Origin: an uncultured Pseudomonadota bacterium
Lineage (GTDB): Bacteria > Myxococcota_A > UBA796 > SXON01
Direction: 5' to 3'
DNA: 64,000 nucleotides
Assembly (NCBI GenBank): GCA_903875225.1
Contig: CAIQVJ010000128.1
Location: 1-64,000 of the forward strand
Below the pieces are notes generated by a model. The model worked only from the letters and a program-made list of their open reading frames with translations. It searched no databases and was not told the origin of the DNA. A program made the translations under genes and the position numbers. Positions 52,200-60,282 of this stretch are shown here, piece after piece. Within the stretch, counting starts at the first letter, position 1. Every line of letters begins with the position of its first letter.

Positions 52200-53845
52200 C
52201 AGATCACGATCCACTGGAACGAGGTGTAGACGACCCAGGGGTTCCGGGCAAATGCCGCCTGGCCCGGCGACGCTGCGTCGAGCAGGACGGCCCCTGCCAG
52301 ACCGAGGGTCGAGAGCGGGAACGGGTGGCCGGACACCCGCGCGTTGAGCTCGGCTCCGTGCCCGCCCGCGGCGGTCGCCGCCTGGGCATAGCCGCCGCCC
52401 GCCGTGACGGTGAGCTTGTTGGGCAGCGGATCGTAGCCCACGCTGCCGGAGAGCCCGACGAGCCCGCCGCCCGCGTTGGAGGGATCGTAGACCACCGCGA
52501 CCTGCCGGTTGATCGAGGTCGGGTCGGGGAAGAGCAGCATGCAGCCGTGCGTGGTCCACGACGACGCCGCGATGCCGTAGCTGTTGCCGGTCATGACCCC
52601 GCCGTAGGCCTGGCCGTCGCCATGGCCCGCGGCCCCCGCGGTGTCGGCCGAGGTGTAGAGCGCCTCCGCGCGGATCACGCTGCCGGCGCCGGCTGCATAT
52701 CGAAAGCGTGCCTCGACATCGGCGAGCACGCCGAGCACCGGCACGTCCTTCTTGCGGTCCAGCACGTAGAGCCGACCGGTGTCGAGGAACACGTTCCCCG
52801 TCGCCCCGAACCGCCCGTTGTCGAGCCCCGGGTCGTACCCCACATCCCCGCCGAACCAGCCGAGCGCCGCAGACGTCTCCGGCGCGACCTCGGTGCTCGT
52901 CGCGCTGGTGTCCGTGCGCAGGTCGAGCCGCGGCCCGCCCTGCATCCCGGAGAGCGCGCTGGTCGGCCCGCTGCCGAGCACCCCCGCGGCACCCCCCGCG
53001 CGGTCGCGCAGGTACCAGGCGTGCGCGCCGATCCGGACGGCGTAGGCCGGGCGCCACTCCGCGTCTGCCATCCAGAGCGTGATGTCGTCTGCGGTGGCGA
53101 GGCCCTGCTCATAGAGCGTGTAGGCCCCCGCGCGGTAGCGGAGCACGTTGTTCTGCACACCGTAGAGCGTCAGCCCCGCGGCCTCCGTGCCGAAGAACAG
53201 CAGGTGACCGCCCGAGCGCGTGAGATCATCGAGCTTCGCGGTGTCGGGATCGTAGACCCCATCGCCCACGAACTGCAGCCCGGCCACCAGATCGGCGCTG
53301 GTGCCCTTCCCCGCGGCCTTCGAGCCCCCGGGCCCCCAGAGCTTGAACTTGCCGTACAGGCGGCGCGTCTGCAGGTTCACCTGATCTGCGCCGAACGCCC
53401 CGCCGGTGTTGCCGCCCGTGCCGTAGGAGGAATCCCCCCACGCGAAGTCGATCTCGAACGCGGCGCCGAGCGTCGCGCGCCCGTCGAGCAGCTTCGGCCG
53501 GTACTTGAAGAACGTGCTCGCCCGCTGCTCGGTCGCGAACCCGACGATCTCGCCCTTGTCCTGGACGGTCGTGGAGTTCAGCCCCCCGAGCGTCCCGACG
53601 ATCTGCCCGTTCACGTAGGCCGAGCTGGTGGTGATGTTCGAGACCGTGGGCTTCACGTCGAGGATGCCGACGAACTCGAGGCCGGTCTTCGGGGGCGTGG
53701 CGACGGGCACCACCTCGGGCTCGGCGTCGTCTGCGTCGAGCACGTGTGCTGCCTGCTCGCCGGTTCCGGGCCATTCGGGGGTCTGGGCCCTGGCGGGCGA
53801 GAGCAGCGTGGCAAGGTAGAGGAGCAAGGGGGTCCGGGGGCGCAT
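52199..53845 (-). CDS. Putative outer-membrane beta-barrel protein
   Basis: 548 residues from ATG 53845. MRPRTPLLLYLATLLSPARA is a signal peptide. The mature part has alternating hydrophobic strands with Gly/Asn/Asp turns (LDVKPTVSNITTSSAY, RLYGKFKLWGPGG, TLYGVQNNVLRYRAGAYTLYE), ending YTSFQWIVI, an aromatic last strand as expected for an outer-membrane barrel. No family was recognised. Upstream is a palindromic element array resembling operators at the PHA promoter. The downstream hydrolase gene is coupled by TGATG. A role in importing or presenting a hydrophobic substrate for the hydrolase is possible. Confidence 0.75.
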   Translation of the reverse strand: MRPRTPLLLYLATLLSPARAQTPEWPGTGEQAAHVLDADDAEPEVVPVATPPKTGLEFVGILDVKPTVSNITTSSAYVNGQIVGTLGGLNSTTVQDKGEIVGFATEQRASTFFKYRPKLLDGRATLGAAFEIDFAWGDSSYGTGGNTGGAFGADQVNLQTRRLYGKFKLWGPGGSKAAGKGTSADLVAGLQFVGDGVYDPDTAKLDDLTRSGGHLLFFGTEAAGLTLYGVQNNVLRYRAGAYTLYEQGLATADDITLWMADAEWRPAYAVRIGAHAWYLRDRAGGAAGVLGSGPTSALSGMQGGPRLDLRTDTSATSTEVAPETSAALGWFGGDVGYDPGLDNGRFGATGNVFLDTGRLYVLDRKKDVPVLGVLADVEARFRYAAGAGSVIRAEALYTSADTAGAAGHGDGQAYGGVMTGNSYGIAASSWTTHGCMLLFPDPTSINRQVAVVYDPSNAGGGLVGLSGSVGYDPLPNKLTVTAGGGYAQAATAAGGHGAELNARVSGHPFPLSTLGLAGAVLLDAASPGQAAFARNPWVVYTSFQWIVI

Positions 53846-53847
53846 GC

Positions 53848-53876
53848 ATGTTGTAGCGCAACATCGAAAATGTTGC
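53848..53876. promoter_or_regulatory. Alternating palindromic half-sites at the beta-barrel promoter
   Basis: Three half-sites, ATGTTG (53848-53853), CAACAT (53859-53864) and ATGTTG (53870-53875), alternate in orientation and repeat every 11 bp, giving two overlapping dyads with 5-nt spacers; the second extends to GCAACAT/ATGTTGC. On the minus strand TTGCAA-17-TACAAC could be -35/-10, placing the start very near the ATG at 53845. Such an array suggests an operator for a dimeric regulator. 53877-53966 holds nothing else clear apart from another TTGC at 53887-53890. Confidence 0.55.
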
Positions 53877-53966
53877 AAGACGACAATTGCAGAAACCGCT
53901 GGATCGGCAGTGCTACGCCGGGGCAATCACCCGGGTACTCCCGGCCAGGCGTAAGGTACTCCCCCG

Positions 53967-54968
53967 TCAGCGGGCGCTGGGCACCGACCTCGCGAGCCGC
54001 AAGCCGCGATCGAACTGGGTGCTTCCCCGAAACGTGGCCAGCCGACTGGCGACGCTGACGCGAGCAGCGTCGTCACTGAAGCTCCCACCCCGGAGGACCA
54101 CCGTTGAACCCGACTCGGGACCCGTCGGGTCAGTCACAGCGTCCGAGGAGTAGGCTTCGTACCAGTCCTGCGTCCACTCCCAGACGTTGCCGCTCATGTC
54201 GTAGATCCCGCAGGCGTTCGGTGCCAGGCCGGCCACAGGGTTCGAGTTGCCGCCGCTGTTCCCCGAGAACCAGCCCACGTCGGACCCAGTGTCGGAGCCT
54301 GCGTGCTGGAGGTCTGTCCCACAGCGCGCGGCGCCCTCCCATTCCGCCTCTGTCGGGAGCCGATAGCCGGCGCAGTCGTAGGGGTCGACGGCGACGCTGC
54401 AAAAGACACCCGATTCGCCCATCGTGCACGTGTAGCATTCCTCGATCCCCTCGGCGTCGGACATCGCGTTGGCATACGCAGCCGCCTCGTGCTGATTCAC
54501 GTTCTCGACCGGGCAGTCTCCGGCGGTGCACCCGTCGGTCGAGGGGTTGTACCCCATGACGGCCAGGAACTGGTCCTCCGTGACCTCGGTCACGCCAACA
54601 TGGTAGTCGTGGGTCAACGTGACGGTGTGGACCTCAAACCCGTCGTCGGGTTGGCCCGGGGTGTCACCCATGTCGAAGGTGCTGGCGGGGACCACCACGA
54701 ATCCCGCGACCGCGCCGGTGTCCGTGTCGGTGTCGGTGTCGGTGTCCGTGTCCGTGTCCGTGTCCGTGTCCGTGTCGGTGTCCGTGTCCGTGTCCGTGTC
54801 GCTGTCGGTGTCGGTGTCGGTGTCGGTGTCCGTGTCCGTGTCCGACTCGGTGTCGGTGTCCGTGTCCGTGTCCGCGTGGGTGTCCGTATCCGCCGCCCGG
54901 GAGGTGTCCCCCGGGGTCTGCGGAGCGCATGCAGTGACTGTGAACAGGGCGATTGGGAGGGTGAACAT
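53967..54968 (-). CDS. FGE/SUMF1-like lipoprotein with an Asp-Thr linker
   Basis: 333 residues from ATG 54968. MFTLPIALFTVTACAPQ is a lipoprotein signal (VTAC). About 60 residues of almost pure Asp-Thr dipeptides follow, encoded by a hexanucleotide array. The C-terminal domain is FGE-sulfatase (SUMF1) type: FVVVPASTFDMGDTPG, VGVTEVTEDQF, YRLPTEAEWEGAARCG, GIYDMSGNVWEWTQDWY, VVLRGGSFSDD and a final R-x-x-x-RGLRLAR. Several cysteines could form disulfides, but the catalytic pair of true FGE is not evident. Likely a surface-exposed binding protein on a flexible stalk. Confidence 0.85.
   Translation of the reverse strand: MFTLPIALFTVTACAPQTPGDTSRAADTDTHADTDTDTDTESDTDTDTDTDTDTDSDTDTDTDTDTDTDTDTDTDTDTDTDTDTGAVAGFVVVPASTFDMGDTPGQPDDGFEVHTVTLTHDYHVGVTEVTEDQFLAVMGYNPSTDGCTAGDCPVENVNQHEAAAYANAMSDAEGIEECYTCTMGESGVFCSVAVDPYDCAGYRLPTEAEWEGAARCGTDLQHAGSDTGSDVGWFSGNSGGNSNPVAGLAPNACGIYDMSGNVWEWTQDWYEAYSSDAVTDPTGPESGSTVVLRGGSFSDDAARVSVASRLATFRGSTQFDRGLRLARSVPSAR
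54718..54890. repeat. Hexanucleotide tandem array coding for poly(Asp-Thr)
   Basis: About 28 tandem copies of GTGTCC/GTGTCG (plus strand), with scattered changes, encode the Asp-Thr linker of the FGE-like lipoprotein. The unit is six bases, so gain or loss of whole units keeps the frame but alters stalk length. A shorter relative lies at about 55490-55552 in the next lipoprotein gene. Confidence 0.9.
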
Positions 54969-55069
54969 CGCGCCCAATCTAATGGGCCGCGATCGAGTGG
55001 GTGCAGTTGAGGCCCCTTCCGACAACCGGGGCGCGGGTCCCTGGGTGAGCCATTTCCCTCAACGCCTGT

Positions 55070-55612
55070 CTATTCCGCGCGATAAACCTGCACATTGTCC
55101 CCTGCGGCGAGCCCGTCTCCCTGCGTCGAGCCAAAGCCCCCAGCCGGGGTCGGGGCGGTGAAGCCGTAGTCCGGGTCCACCTGCACGACCTCGTACGTGA
55201 GCGTGCTGCCCGCCACCTGCCAGATGCCGTCCGCAGTCGCTGTGTAGGGCGCCGACTGGGTGAGCGTGATGGTTCCGGGGAGCGTGGCCGTCGAGGTCGA
55301 GAACGTGCCCTGGAGCGTGCCTGTCTGGCCATCCTGGTCGGTGGCCGTGACGGTGTAGCTGCTGTCCGCGTTGAACGACGCGTGGATCGCCGCGTAGTTG
55401 AACGGGTCGCCTGCGAGCAGCGGCGCGAGGTCGGCCCCGGCCGAGACCCAGTTGCCGACGATGCTCTGCACCCCGGGATCCGTGTCGGCGTCGCTGTCCG
55501 AGTCGGCGTCCGCGTCGGTGTCGGTGTCGGTGTCGGCATCGGCCGAGGTGTCGAGGGGGCTCGTGTCCGTCGCGTCATCCGGAGCACAGGCGAGGAGGGC
55601 GAAGAGGATCAT
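55070..55612 (-). CDS. Lipoprotein, last gene of the PHA operon
   Basis: 180 residues. MILFALLACAPDD is a minimal lipoprotein signal (LLAC), followed by an Asp/Ala/Thr/Ser-rich linker and a ~120-residue beta-rich domain. Its opening VGNWVSAGADLAPLL and the later GTFSTSTATLPGTITLTQS and GIWQVAGSTLTYEV resemble lipocalin-like domains that start G-x-W. No function is known. The ATG overlaps the TGA of the acyl-CoA synthetase gene (ATGA, 55609-55612), so it is coupled to the PHA genes although it is exported. 54969-55069 after it shows no gene. Confidence 0.75.
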   Translation of the reverse strand: MILFALLACAPDDATDTSPLDTSADADTDTDTDADADSDSDADTDPGVQSIVGNWVSAGADLAPLLAGDPFNYAAIHASFNADSSYTVTATDQDGQTGTLQGTFSTSTATLPGTITLTQSAPYTATADGIWQVAGSTLTYEVVQVDPDYGFTAPTPAGGFGSTQGDGLAAGDNVQVYRAE

Positions 55613-57168
55613 GGTGTGCCGGGGTGAATTCGGGATCTGAGCAGCGGCTTGTCGATCTTGCCCGAAGCGGTGCGGGGGAGCTCGGACTCGACCTGGATCA
55701 TCTTCGGGACCTTGTATTTCGCGATGCGGCAACGCAGCTCCGAGAGCACACGTTCGACGACCCGCCCGTCGCCGGGCTCCTCCCCCATGCGTACGGCGTC
55801 CACCGTGACCCAGGCGGCCCCGACCTCGCCCCAGCGCGGATCGGGCACGCCGACGACCGCCGCCTCCCGAACCCCGCTGCATTGCAGCAGCGCGGCCTCT
55901 ACCTCCGCCGGGTACACGTTCTCGCCGCCGGAGATGAACATCTCCTTGATGCGACCGACGACCCAGAAGAAGCCCTCCGCATCGCGCGTGAGCACGTCGC
56001 CCGTGTGGAACCATCCATCCGTCAGGCTCCTCGCCGTGCCTTCGGGATCCTCGAAGTAGCCCGAGCACACCGCGGGGCCGCCGAGGATCAGCTCGCCGGG
56101 CTCATCCGTACCGCAGCGGGTGCCGTCCGGCCGGACAAGCTGGGCGTCCACGTGGTGGATGGGCATCCCGACGCTGCCGGCCTTGCGCTCGGCATCGGCT
56201 GCGGGCATGGAGAAGCAGTTGGGGCCCACCTCGGTGAGGCCAAAACCCTGCCGCAGCGGGATGCCGCGCGAGAGGTACAGGCGCAGCAATGGGACCGACA
56301 GCGGGGCGCCACCGCACAGGGCGTCGCGCACGCAGGAGAGATCGGCGCGGGCAAACCCCTTCTGCTCAGCCATCATCTGGAAGATCGTCGGCACGCCCAT
56401 CAGCGTGGTGATGCGCTCCTGCTCGATCACCCGCAGCGCCTCCGCAGCATCGAACCCGCGCGTGACCACGACGCGCCCGCCGCGGTGCAGCAACGGCGAG
56501 GAGAGGCAGTTGAGCCCACCCGTGTGGAAGAGCGGCGTGAACGTGAGCGTGCTGTCGGCTGCGGTGAGATCGCAGGCGAGCACGGTGTTGAGCGCGTTCC
56601 AGTGGAGCTGCGCGTGGGAGAGCAGGGCGCCCTTGGGCTTTCCGGTAGACCCCGACGTGAACAGGATGACCCACGGCGCATCGAGAGCGGAGCCCGGCCC
56701 CTCCGATGGGTCGGACTCCGGGCCCGCTTCGAGCGAGAGCGGCGTCGGCAGGCTCGGCAGCCCCGGGTGCAGGGCCTGCAGCACGGGCAGGAACTCCCGA
56801 TCCCCGAGGACCGCGGTCGGGCGCGTGCGGGCAAGCTGCCAGGCAAGCTCCACCGGCGTGAGCCGCCAGTTGAGCGGCACGAGGACGGCGCCGCGCTCCG
56901 CACAGGCAAACAAGAGGGCGAACGTCTCGATCGTGTTCTGGGCGAGCACCGCGACGCGGTCTCCCTGTCGAACGCCCTCCTGCTCGAGGCGCGCGGCCCA
57001 GCGGAGCGAACGGTCGTATGCCTGGGCGTAGGTCCAGCGCCGATCGGGCACGCCGGGCACGATCTCCACGAGGGCTTCAGCGTCGGGACGGAAGCGGGCG
57101 TGCATCCCGAGCCAGTTGCTCGTGGCTCTGGGGCGGATCCCGGATCGGGGGAGGCGGTCGGCGATCAT
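55609..57168 (-). CDS. AMP-dependent acyl-CoA synthetase
   Basis: 519 residues. The ANL superfamily motifs are all present: ILFTSGSTGKPKGALLSH (P-loop-like), FTPLFHTGGLNCL, GFGLTEVGPN (A5), GWFHTGDV (A7), GRIKEMFISGGENVYPAEVE (hinge) and the final Lys in PRTASGKIDK. It activates a carboxylic acid to acyl-AMP and then acyl-CoA. Closest in layout to medium- or long-chain fatty-acid CoA ligases. In this operon it could supply 3-hydroxyacyl-CoA or fatty acyl-CoA for polymer synthesis, or reactivate acids released on depolymerisation; which is inferred only. ATG 57168 overlaps the stop of the preceding phaC gene by 4 nt. Confidence 0.92.
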   Translation of the reverse strand: MIADRLPRSGIRPRATSNWLGMHARFRPDAEALVEIVPGVPDRRWTYAQAYDRSLRWAARLEQEGVRQGDRVAVLAQNTIETFALLFACAERGAVLVPLNWRLTPVELAWQLARTRPTAVLGDREFLPVLQALHPGLPSLPTPLSLEAGPESDPSEGPGSALDAPWVILFTSGSTGKPKGALLSHAQLHWNALNTVLACDLTAADSTLTFTPLFHTGGLNCLSSPLLHRGGRVVVTRGFDAAEALRVIEQERITTLMGVPTIFQMMAEQKGFARADLSCVRDALCGGAPLSVPLLRLYLSRGIPLRQGFGLTEVGPNCFSMPAADAERKAGSVGMPIHHVDAQLVRPDGTRCGTDEPGELILGGPAVCSGYFEDPEGTARSLTDGWFHTGDVLTRDAEGFFWVVGRIKEMFISGGENVYPAEVEAALLQCSGVREAAVVGVPDPRWGEVGAAWVTVDAVRMGEEPGDGRVVERVLSELRCRIAKYKVPKMIQVESELPRTASGKIDKPLLRSRIHPGTP

Positions 57169-58262
57169 CGCGAGACTCCAGCTACCTCGCGCGCCCAGCG
57201 ATCGACGAGGGGGTAGAACGTGCGGGGCCCCTCGGAGCCGACCACGACGCCGATGTGACCGCAGGCCAGGGTGCAAGTCTCGACCTTCGCGCTACCGACC
57301 GCTCGGGCCAACGGCAACGCCGCGGCAGGCGGACAGATGAAGTCGCCCTCGCAGGTGACGATCAGCGTGGGCGCCGTGATCGCACGGAGGTCCACCGCCA
57401 CACCCTCGATGACCCAGGTGCCGGCCAGCAGCAGGTCCTGCTGGTAGGTGCCCCGGATGAACTCCGCCGCAAAGCGGCCGGGCATCGGCACGTTCTCCTC
57501 GAGCCAGCGCTCCCGGGCGAGCACGCGGGCGAGCTTGTCCCTGTCGGACGCCGCGGCCTCCACGGCGCGGTACTTCGTGACCGAGCCGACCGGGTCGAGG
57601 AGGTTGAAGGCAGGCTTCATCACGTTCACCGGCACCAGGCCGTCGCCGTCGAGGAGCTTCGGCAGATCACGGTCGAGGTCGAGGTGCTCGGGCGCCACGA
57701 GATCGCGGAAGCGCCCCGCGTGCGCGTAGGAGATCGGGGTGTTCAGCGCGATGAACCCCGCGACCGGGCTCTCGGGGTGGCGCGCGATGCTCACGGCGCT
57801 GACGACCCCTCCCATGCAGTAGCCGAGCACCACAGCACCAGACAGAGCCCCCAGCCGCACCGCATGGCGGTTCGCCCGGTCGATGGCGCGGGGCAGCAAG
57901 GTGTCGACGACGTAGCTCACACCTTCGTCCGCGTCCTCGGGCCCGGGGACGCCCCAGTCCACGAGGTAGACGTGGTGTCCTGCCTCGGCCAGCGCGGCGC
58001 AGAGCGAGCGCCCGGGCTCGAGATCGAGGATGTAGGCCCTGTTGATCAGCGAGGGCACGAGGACGATCGGGTGACCGACCGGTCCCCGGGCGACCGGCTC
58101 GTAGTACCGCACGACGAGCTTGTCCTGCACATGGATGACGCGATGCGGCGTGAGCCCCACGTCGGGGCGCGGCGTGACCGCATGCACCGCCATGCCCTTC
58201 GCGATCGCGGTCCACGGGTCCGGGGCCGGGAGCGCGGCGAGCGGGTCGTGGCCCGACTTCAC
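57165..58262 (-). CDS. phaC: PHA synthase catalytic subunit, class III-like (second copy)
   Basis: 365 residues from GTG 58262, chosen because it gives a 4-nt overlap with the preceding stop; a GTG five codons upstream would overlap by 19 nt. PhaC fold: HPIVLVPSLINRAYILDL, VYLVDWGVPGPEDAD, then the lipase-like box LGYCMGGVV with catalytic Cys149. The catalytic Asp is probably in VTCEGDFICPP and the His in CGHIGVVVGS. Length and lack of the long N-terminal domain point to class III, which pairs with PhaE. All three catalytic residues seem to be present, so this is not an obvious dead copy. It is paralogous to the preceding gene. Confidence 0.9.
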   Translation of the reverse strand: MKSGHDPLAALPAPDPWTAIAKGMAVHAVTPRPDVGLTPHRVIHVQDKLVVRYYEPVARGPVGHPIVLVPSLINRAYILDLEPGRSLCAALAEAGHHVYLVDWGVPGPEDADEGVSYVVDTLLPRAIDRANRHAVRLGALSGAVVLGYCMGGVVSAVSIARHPESPVAGFIALNTPISYAHAGRFRDLVAPEHLDLDRDLPKLLDGDGLVPVNVMKPAFNLLDPVGSVTKYRAVEAAASDRDKLARVLARERWLEENVPMPGRFAAEFIRGTYQQDLLLAGTWVIEGVAVDLRAITAPTLIVTCEGDFICPPAAALPLARAVGSAKVETCTLACGHIGVVVGSEGPRTFYPLVDRWAREVAGVSR

Positions 58263-59338
58263 GGCCGCCCCAGCCACGCGAGCAGCGCGTCCGGGAGCTC
58301 ACTTCCCACGCACACCCCGACGTGTCCACCACGGATCGTCTGGGTCGTGACCGGGGCGCCCCACACCGACGCGAGGCCGAACGCGGCGGGCGGCGGCACG
58401 ATGTGGTCGGCCGAGGCCGCGATCACATGCACGGGTACAGAGCCGGCGCGCAGATCGACGGGCGCGCCGTCCATCGTCCAGCCGCCGGCGATCAGCGCAT
58501 TGTCGAAGTAGCAGCGGCGAACGTACTCGCGGTACGCCTCACCCGGGAAGTCGACGCCGTCGCCGTTCCACTCCTCGAGCGCGGCCCAGAGCATGCGGAA
58601 CCCGGGGTCCTCGATGCGCGACCACAGGCCCTGCCACTTTGCAGCATCACCAGTGGGGCGCAGCATCTTGAAGCTCTCCCGCATCATCTCCTTCGGGTAG
58701 TTCCCGAGCCCGTCGACGAGCGCGTCGAGCGGAAAGTGCGCCGCGTTCGACCACGCGGAGAGCCGGCCCGACGCGTGAAAGTCGATGGGTGTCGCGAGCG
58801 TGCACAGCCGCCGGAACCGCTCGCGGTGACGGGCCACATGCATCGTGAGGAACGTGCCGCCGACGCAGTACCCGATGGCGTCCAGCTGGTCGACGGCGTC
58901 CGTCCCCGCGGGGGCCTGGGCGGCGACGTGGCGGAGCGCGCGGTCAGCCATGCGTCCGAGCGTGGTGTCGACGTAGCGGGCGAGCGGCGTGTCCTTGTCT
59001 TCGGGACCGGGGCGCCCCCAGTCGACGAGGTAGACGGGGTGCCCGGCTCCGACGAGGCGCTCGACGACCGAGCGACCGGGGAGCAGATCGAAGATCGTCC
59101 AGGTGTTGATCAGCGGCATGCTGATGAACACGGGACGGGGCGGGGCGGAGCCCGGCGCCCGGGGTTCGCCACGTGGGGAAAAATACAGGAGTCGGGCCTT
59201 GTTGTCGCGATGCAGCACGGCATGGGGCGAGCCACCGGTGCTCACGCGGAAGGCCCCCGTGTGGCGCTCGGCGAGGAACACGGCGAGCTGCGTCGTGCGG
59301 TCCAGACCAGCCCGCTCGGACTCCGTGAGCGACATCAT
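58259..59338 (-). CDS. phaC: PHA synthase catalytic subunit, class III-like (first copy)
   Basis: 359 residues. Landmarks are VFISMPLINTWTIFDLLPG, VYLVDWGRPGPEDKD, IGYCVGGTFL with the catalytic Cys158 in the G-x-C-x-G-G box, ASADHIVPP (Asp) and GGHVGVCVGS (His). Class III PhaC works as a PhaC-PhaE complex that polymerises 3-hydroxyacyl-CoA on the granule surface. The start ATG overlaps the TGA of the PhaE-like gene (ATGA, 59335-59338). Two PhaC genes in tandem with one PhaE suggest a hetero-oligomer or different substrate preferences. Confidence 0.92.
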   Translation of the reverse strand: MMSLTESERAGLDRTTQLAVFLAERHTGAFRVSTGGSPHAVLHRDNKARLLYFSPRGEPRAPGSAPPRPVFISMPLINTWTIFDLLPGRSVVERLVGAGHPVYLVDWGRPGPEDKDTPLARYVDTTLGRMADRALRHVAAQAPAGTDAVDQLDAIGYCVGGTFLTMHVARHRERFRRLCTLATPIDFHASGRLSAWSNAAHFPLDALVDGLGNYPKEMMRESFKMLRPTGDAAKWQGLWSRIEDPGFRMLWAALEEWNGDGVDFPGEAYREYVRRCYFDNALIAGGWTMDGAPVDLRAGSVPVHVIAASADHIVPPPAAFGLASVWGAPVTTQTIRGGHVGVCVGSELPDALLAWLGRP

Positions 59339-59826
59339 CGGGCGCCCCGCCGTGCGCCCGGCTTCGCGGAGGGCACGTTCTCGGTGCTTGCAGCGGGGGC
59401 CTGGGGCACATCCGCGCTCTCCGCACGGGGACCGCCGGCGGCGCGCTGCGCTGCGGCAGCCGCGATCCGGGCCTCGGCCGCCTCAATCCGGGCCTTGAGC
59501 GCCTCCTTCTCCATCGCGATGAGCCTGTCCTGCATCTGCAGCAACAGGTCCTCCTGGGAGAGCAGGCGATCCTCGATCTGCGTCACGATCTTCGTGAGCC
59601 GGACCACGTCGTCGCGGGTGGGCAACTGCAGCTCGCGAAGCGCCGAGTCCATGGCCTTCTGGTACTGGCCGCGGGCCTGCGCCATCGGGCCGACCGCCTT
59701 GATCGTGTCGTAGAACGCGGGAGATTCGAGCACCTGGTCCCACCAGGAGCCCATGGCCTTCTCCCAGGTCTTGTATGCGTCACCCTGCATCTTCTGGAAA
59801 GCGTCGGCGGTCTTGTCGGCAGGCAT
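59335..59826 (-). CDS. PhaE-like / phasin-like subunit of class III PHA synthase
   Basis: 163 residues from ATG 59826, with AGGAG at ideal spacing. The N-terminal half has WWDQVLESPAFYD, and the centre LRELQLPTRDDVVRLT, followed by a coiled coil (KIVTQIEDRLLSQEDLLLQM). The sequence L-x-x-LP-T/S-R-x-D-V-x-x-h is the signature of PhaE, while length and Ala-rich tail (RIAAAAAQRAAGG) are phasin-like. PhaE (about 200-360 residues) activates PhaC; this one is short. First gene of the operon, directly behind the promoter at 59849-59877. Confidence 0.8.
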   Translation of the reverse strand: MPADKTADAFQKMQGDAYKTWEKAMGSWWDQVLESPAFYDTIKAVGPMAQARGQYQKAMDSALRELQLPTRDDVVRLTKIVTQIEDRLLSQEDLLLQMQDRLIAMEKEALKARIEAAEARIAAAAAQRAAGGPRAESADVPQAPAASTENVPSAKPGARRGAR

Positions 59827-59848
59827 CGGGGCTCCTTTGTTGCATTGC

Positions 59849-59877
59849 AGTGTAGCAACGCCACGCAGGATGTGCAA
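59849..59877 (-). promoter_or_regulatory. PHA-operon promoter with overlapping dyads
   Basis: On the minus strand TTGCAC (59872-59877), 17 nt and TACACT (59849-59854) form a sigma-70-like promoter about 20-25 nt upstream of the PhaE-like RBS. The -35 is inside the palindrome TGTGCA-AG-TGCACA (59871-59884), and the -10/start region is inside GTTGC-N11-GCAAC (59839-59843/59855-59859), with TTGCATTGCA at 59840-59849. TGC-rich dyads of this kind bind PhaR, the PHA-responsive repressor, in other bacteria. No phaR gene is in the window. 59885-59999 holds no gene. Confidence 0.65.
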
Positions 59878-59999
59878 GTGCACAATTCGATGTCCGCCGA
59901 ACAGCAGGCCACGAACCTGAACGGAGCCACGACGGAGCCATGGGCGCCGTGGCAGCCCTTCCCAAGGCCAGGATCAACGAGGGCGCGCCCTCGGGGCAC

Positions 60000-60233
60000 C
60001 TACCGCTTGTTGCGCTTCTCTTCCTCTTCCTCTTCGCGCATCATCTCTTCGCGGGACTTCTTCGTCTTGACGAACGCGCGGCTCACTTCCTCGACGCCCA
60101 CCGACATCATCTCCTTGGCCCCGCCCTTCTTGCCGCGCTTGCGCATGACCATGAACCCGACGATGAGGATCAGGAAAAACGCGAAGCCGCCACAGCAGAG
60201 CAGGCTGCTGATGAGTCCGATTACGAGGGCCAT
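60000..60233 (-). CDS. Small single-pass membrane protein
   Basis: 77 residues, ATG 60233. Residues 1-30 form one or two closely spaced hydrophobic helices with LLCCGGFAFFLILIVGFMV; the rest is a highly charged cytoplasmic tail (MRKRGKKGG, then KTKKSREEMMREEEEEEKR). No family recognised. It lies between the PHA promoter and hutH on the same strand as both, with 49 nt after the hutH start side. Function unknown. Confidence 0.7.
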   Translation of the reverse strand: MALVIGLISSLLCCGGFAFFLILIVGFMVMRKRGKKGGAKEMMSVGVEEVSRAFVKTKKSREEMMREEEEEEKRNKR

Positions 60234-60282
60234 GAGAACATCCTGGTGGAGTGGCGTAGTTATCGAACTTCTGGGAAACCGG

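Noticed and set aside
54303..55161. Plus-strand frames with Val-Ser or Val-Arg repeats
   Set aside because: They are other-frame readings of the Asp-Thr hexanucleotide array in the minus-strand lipoprotein.
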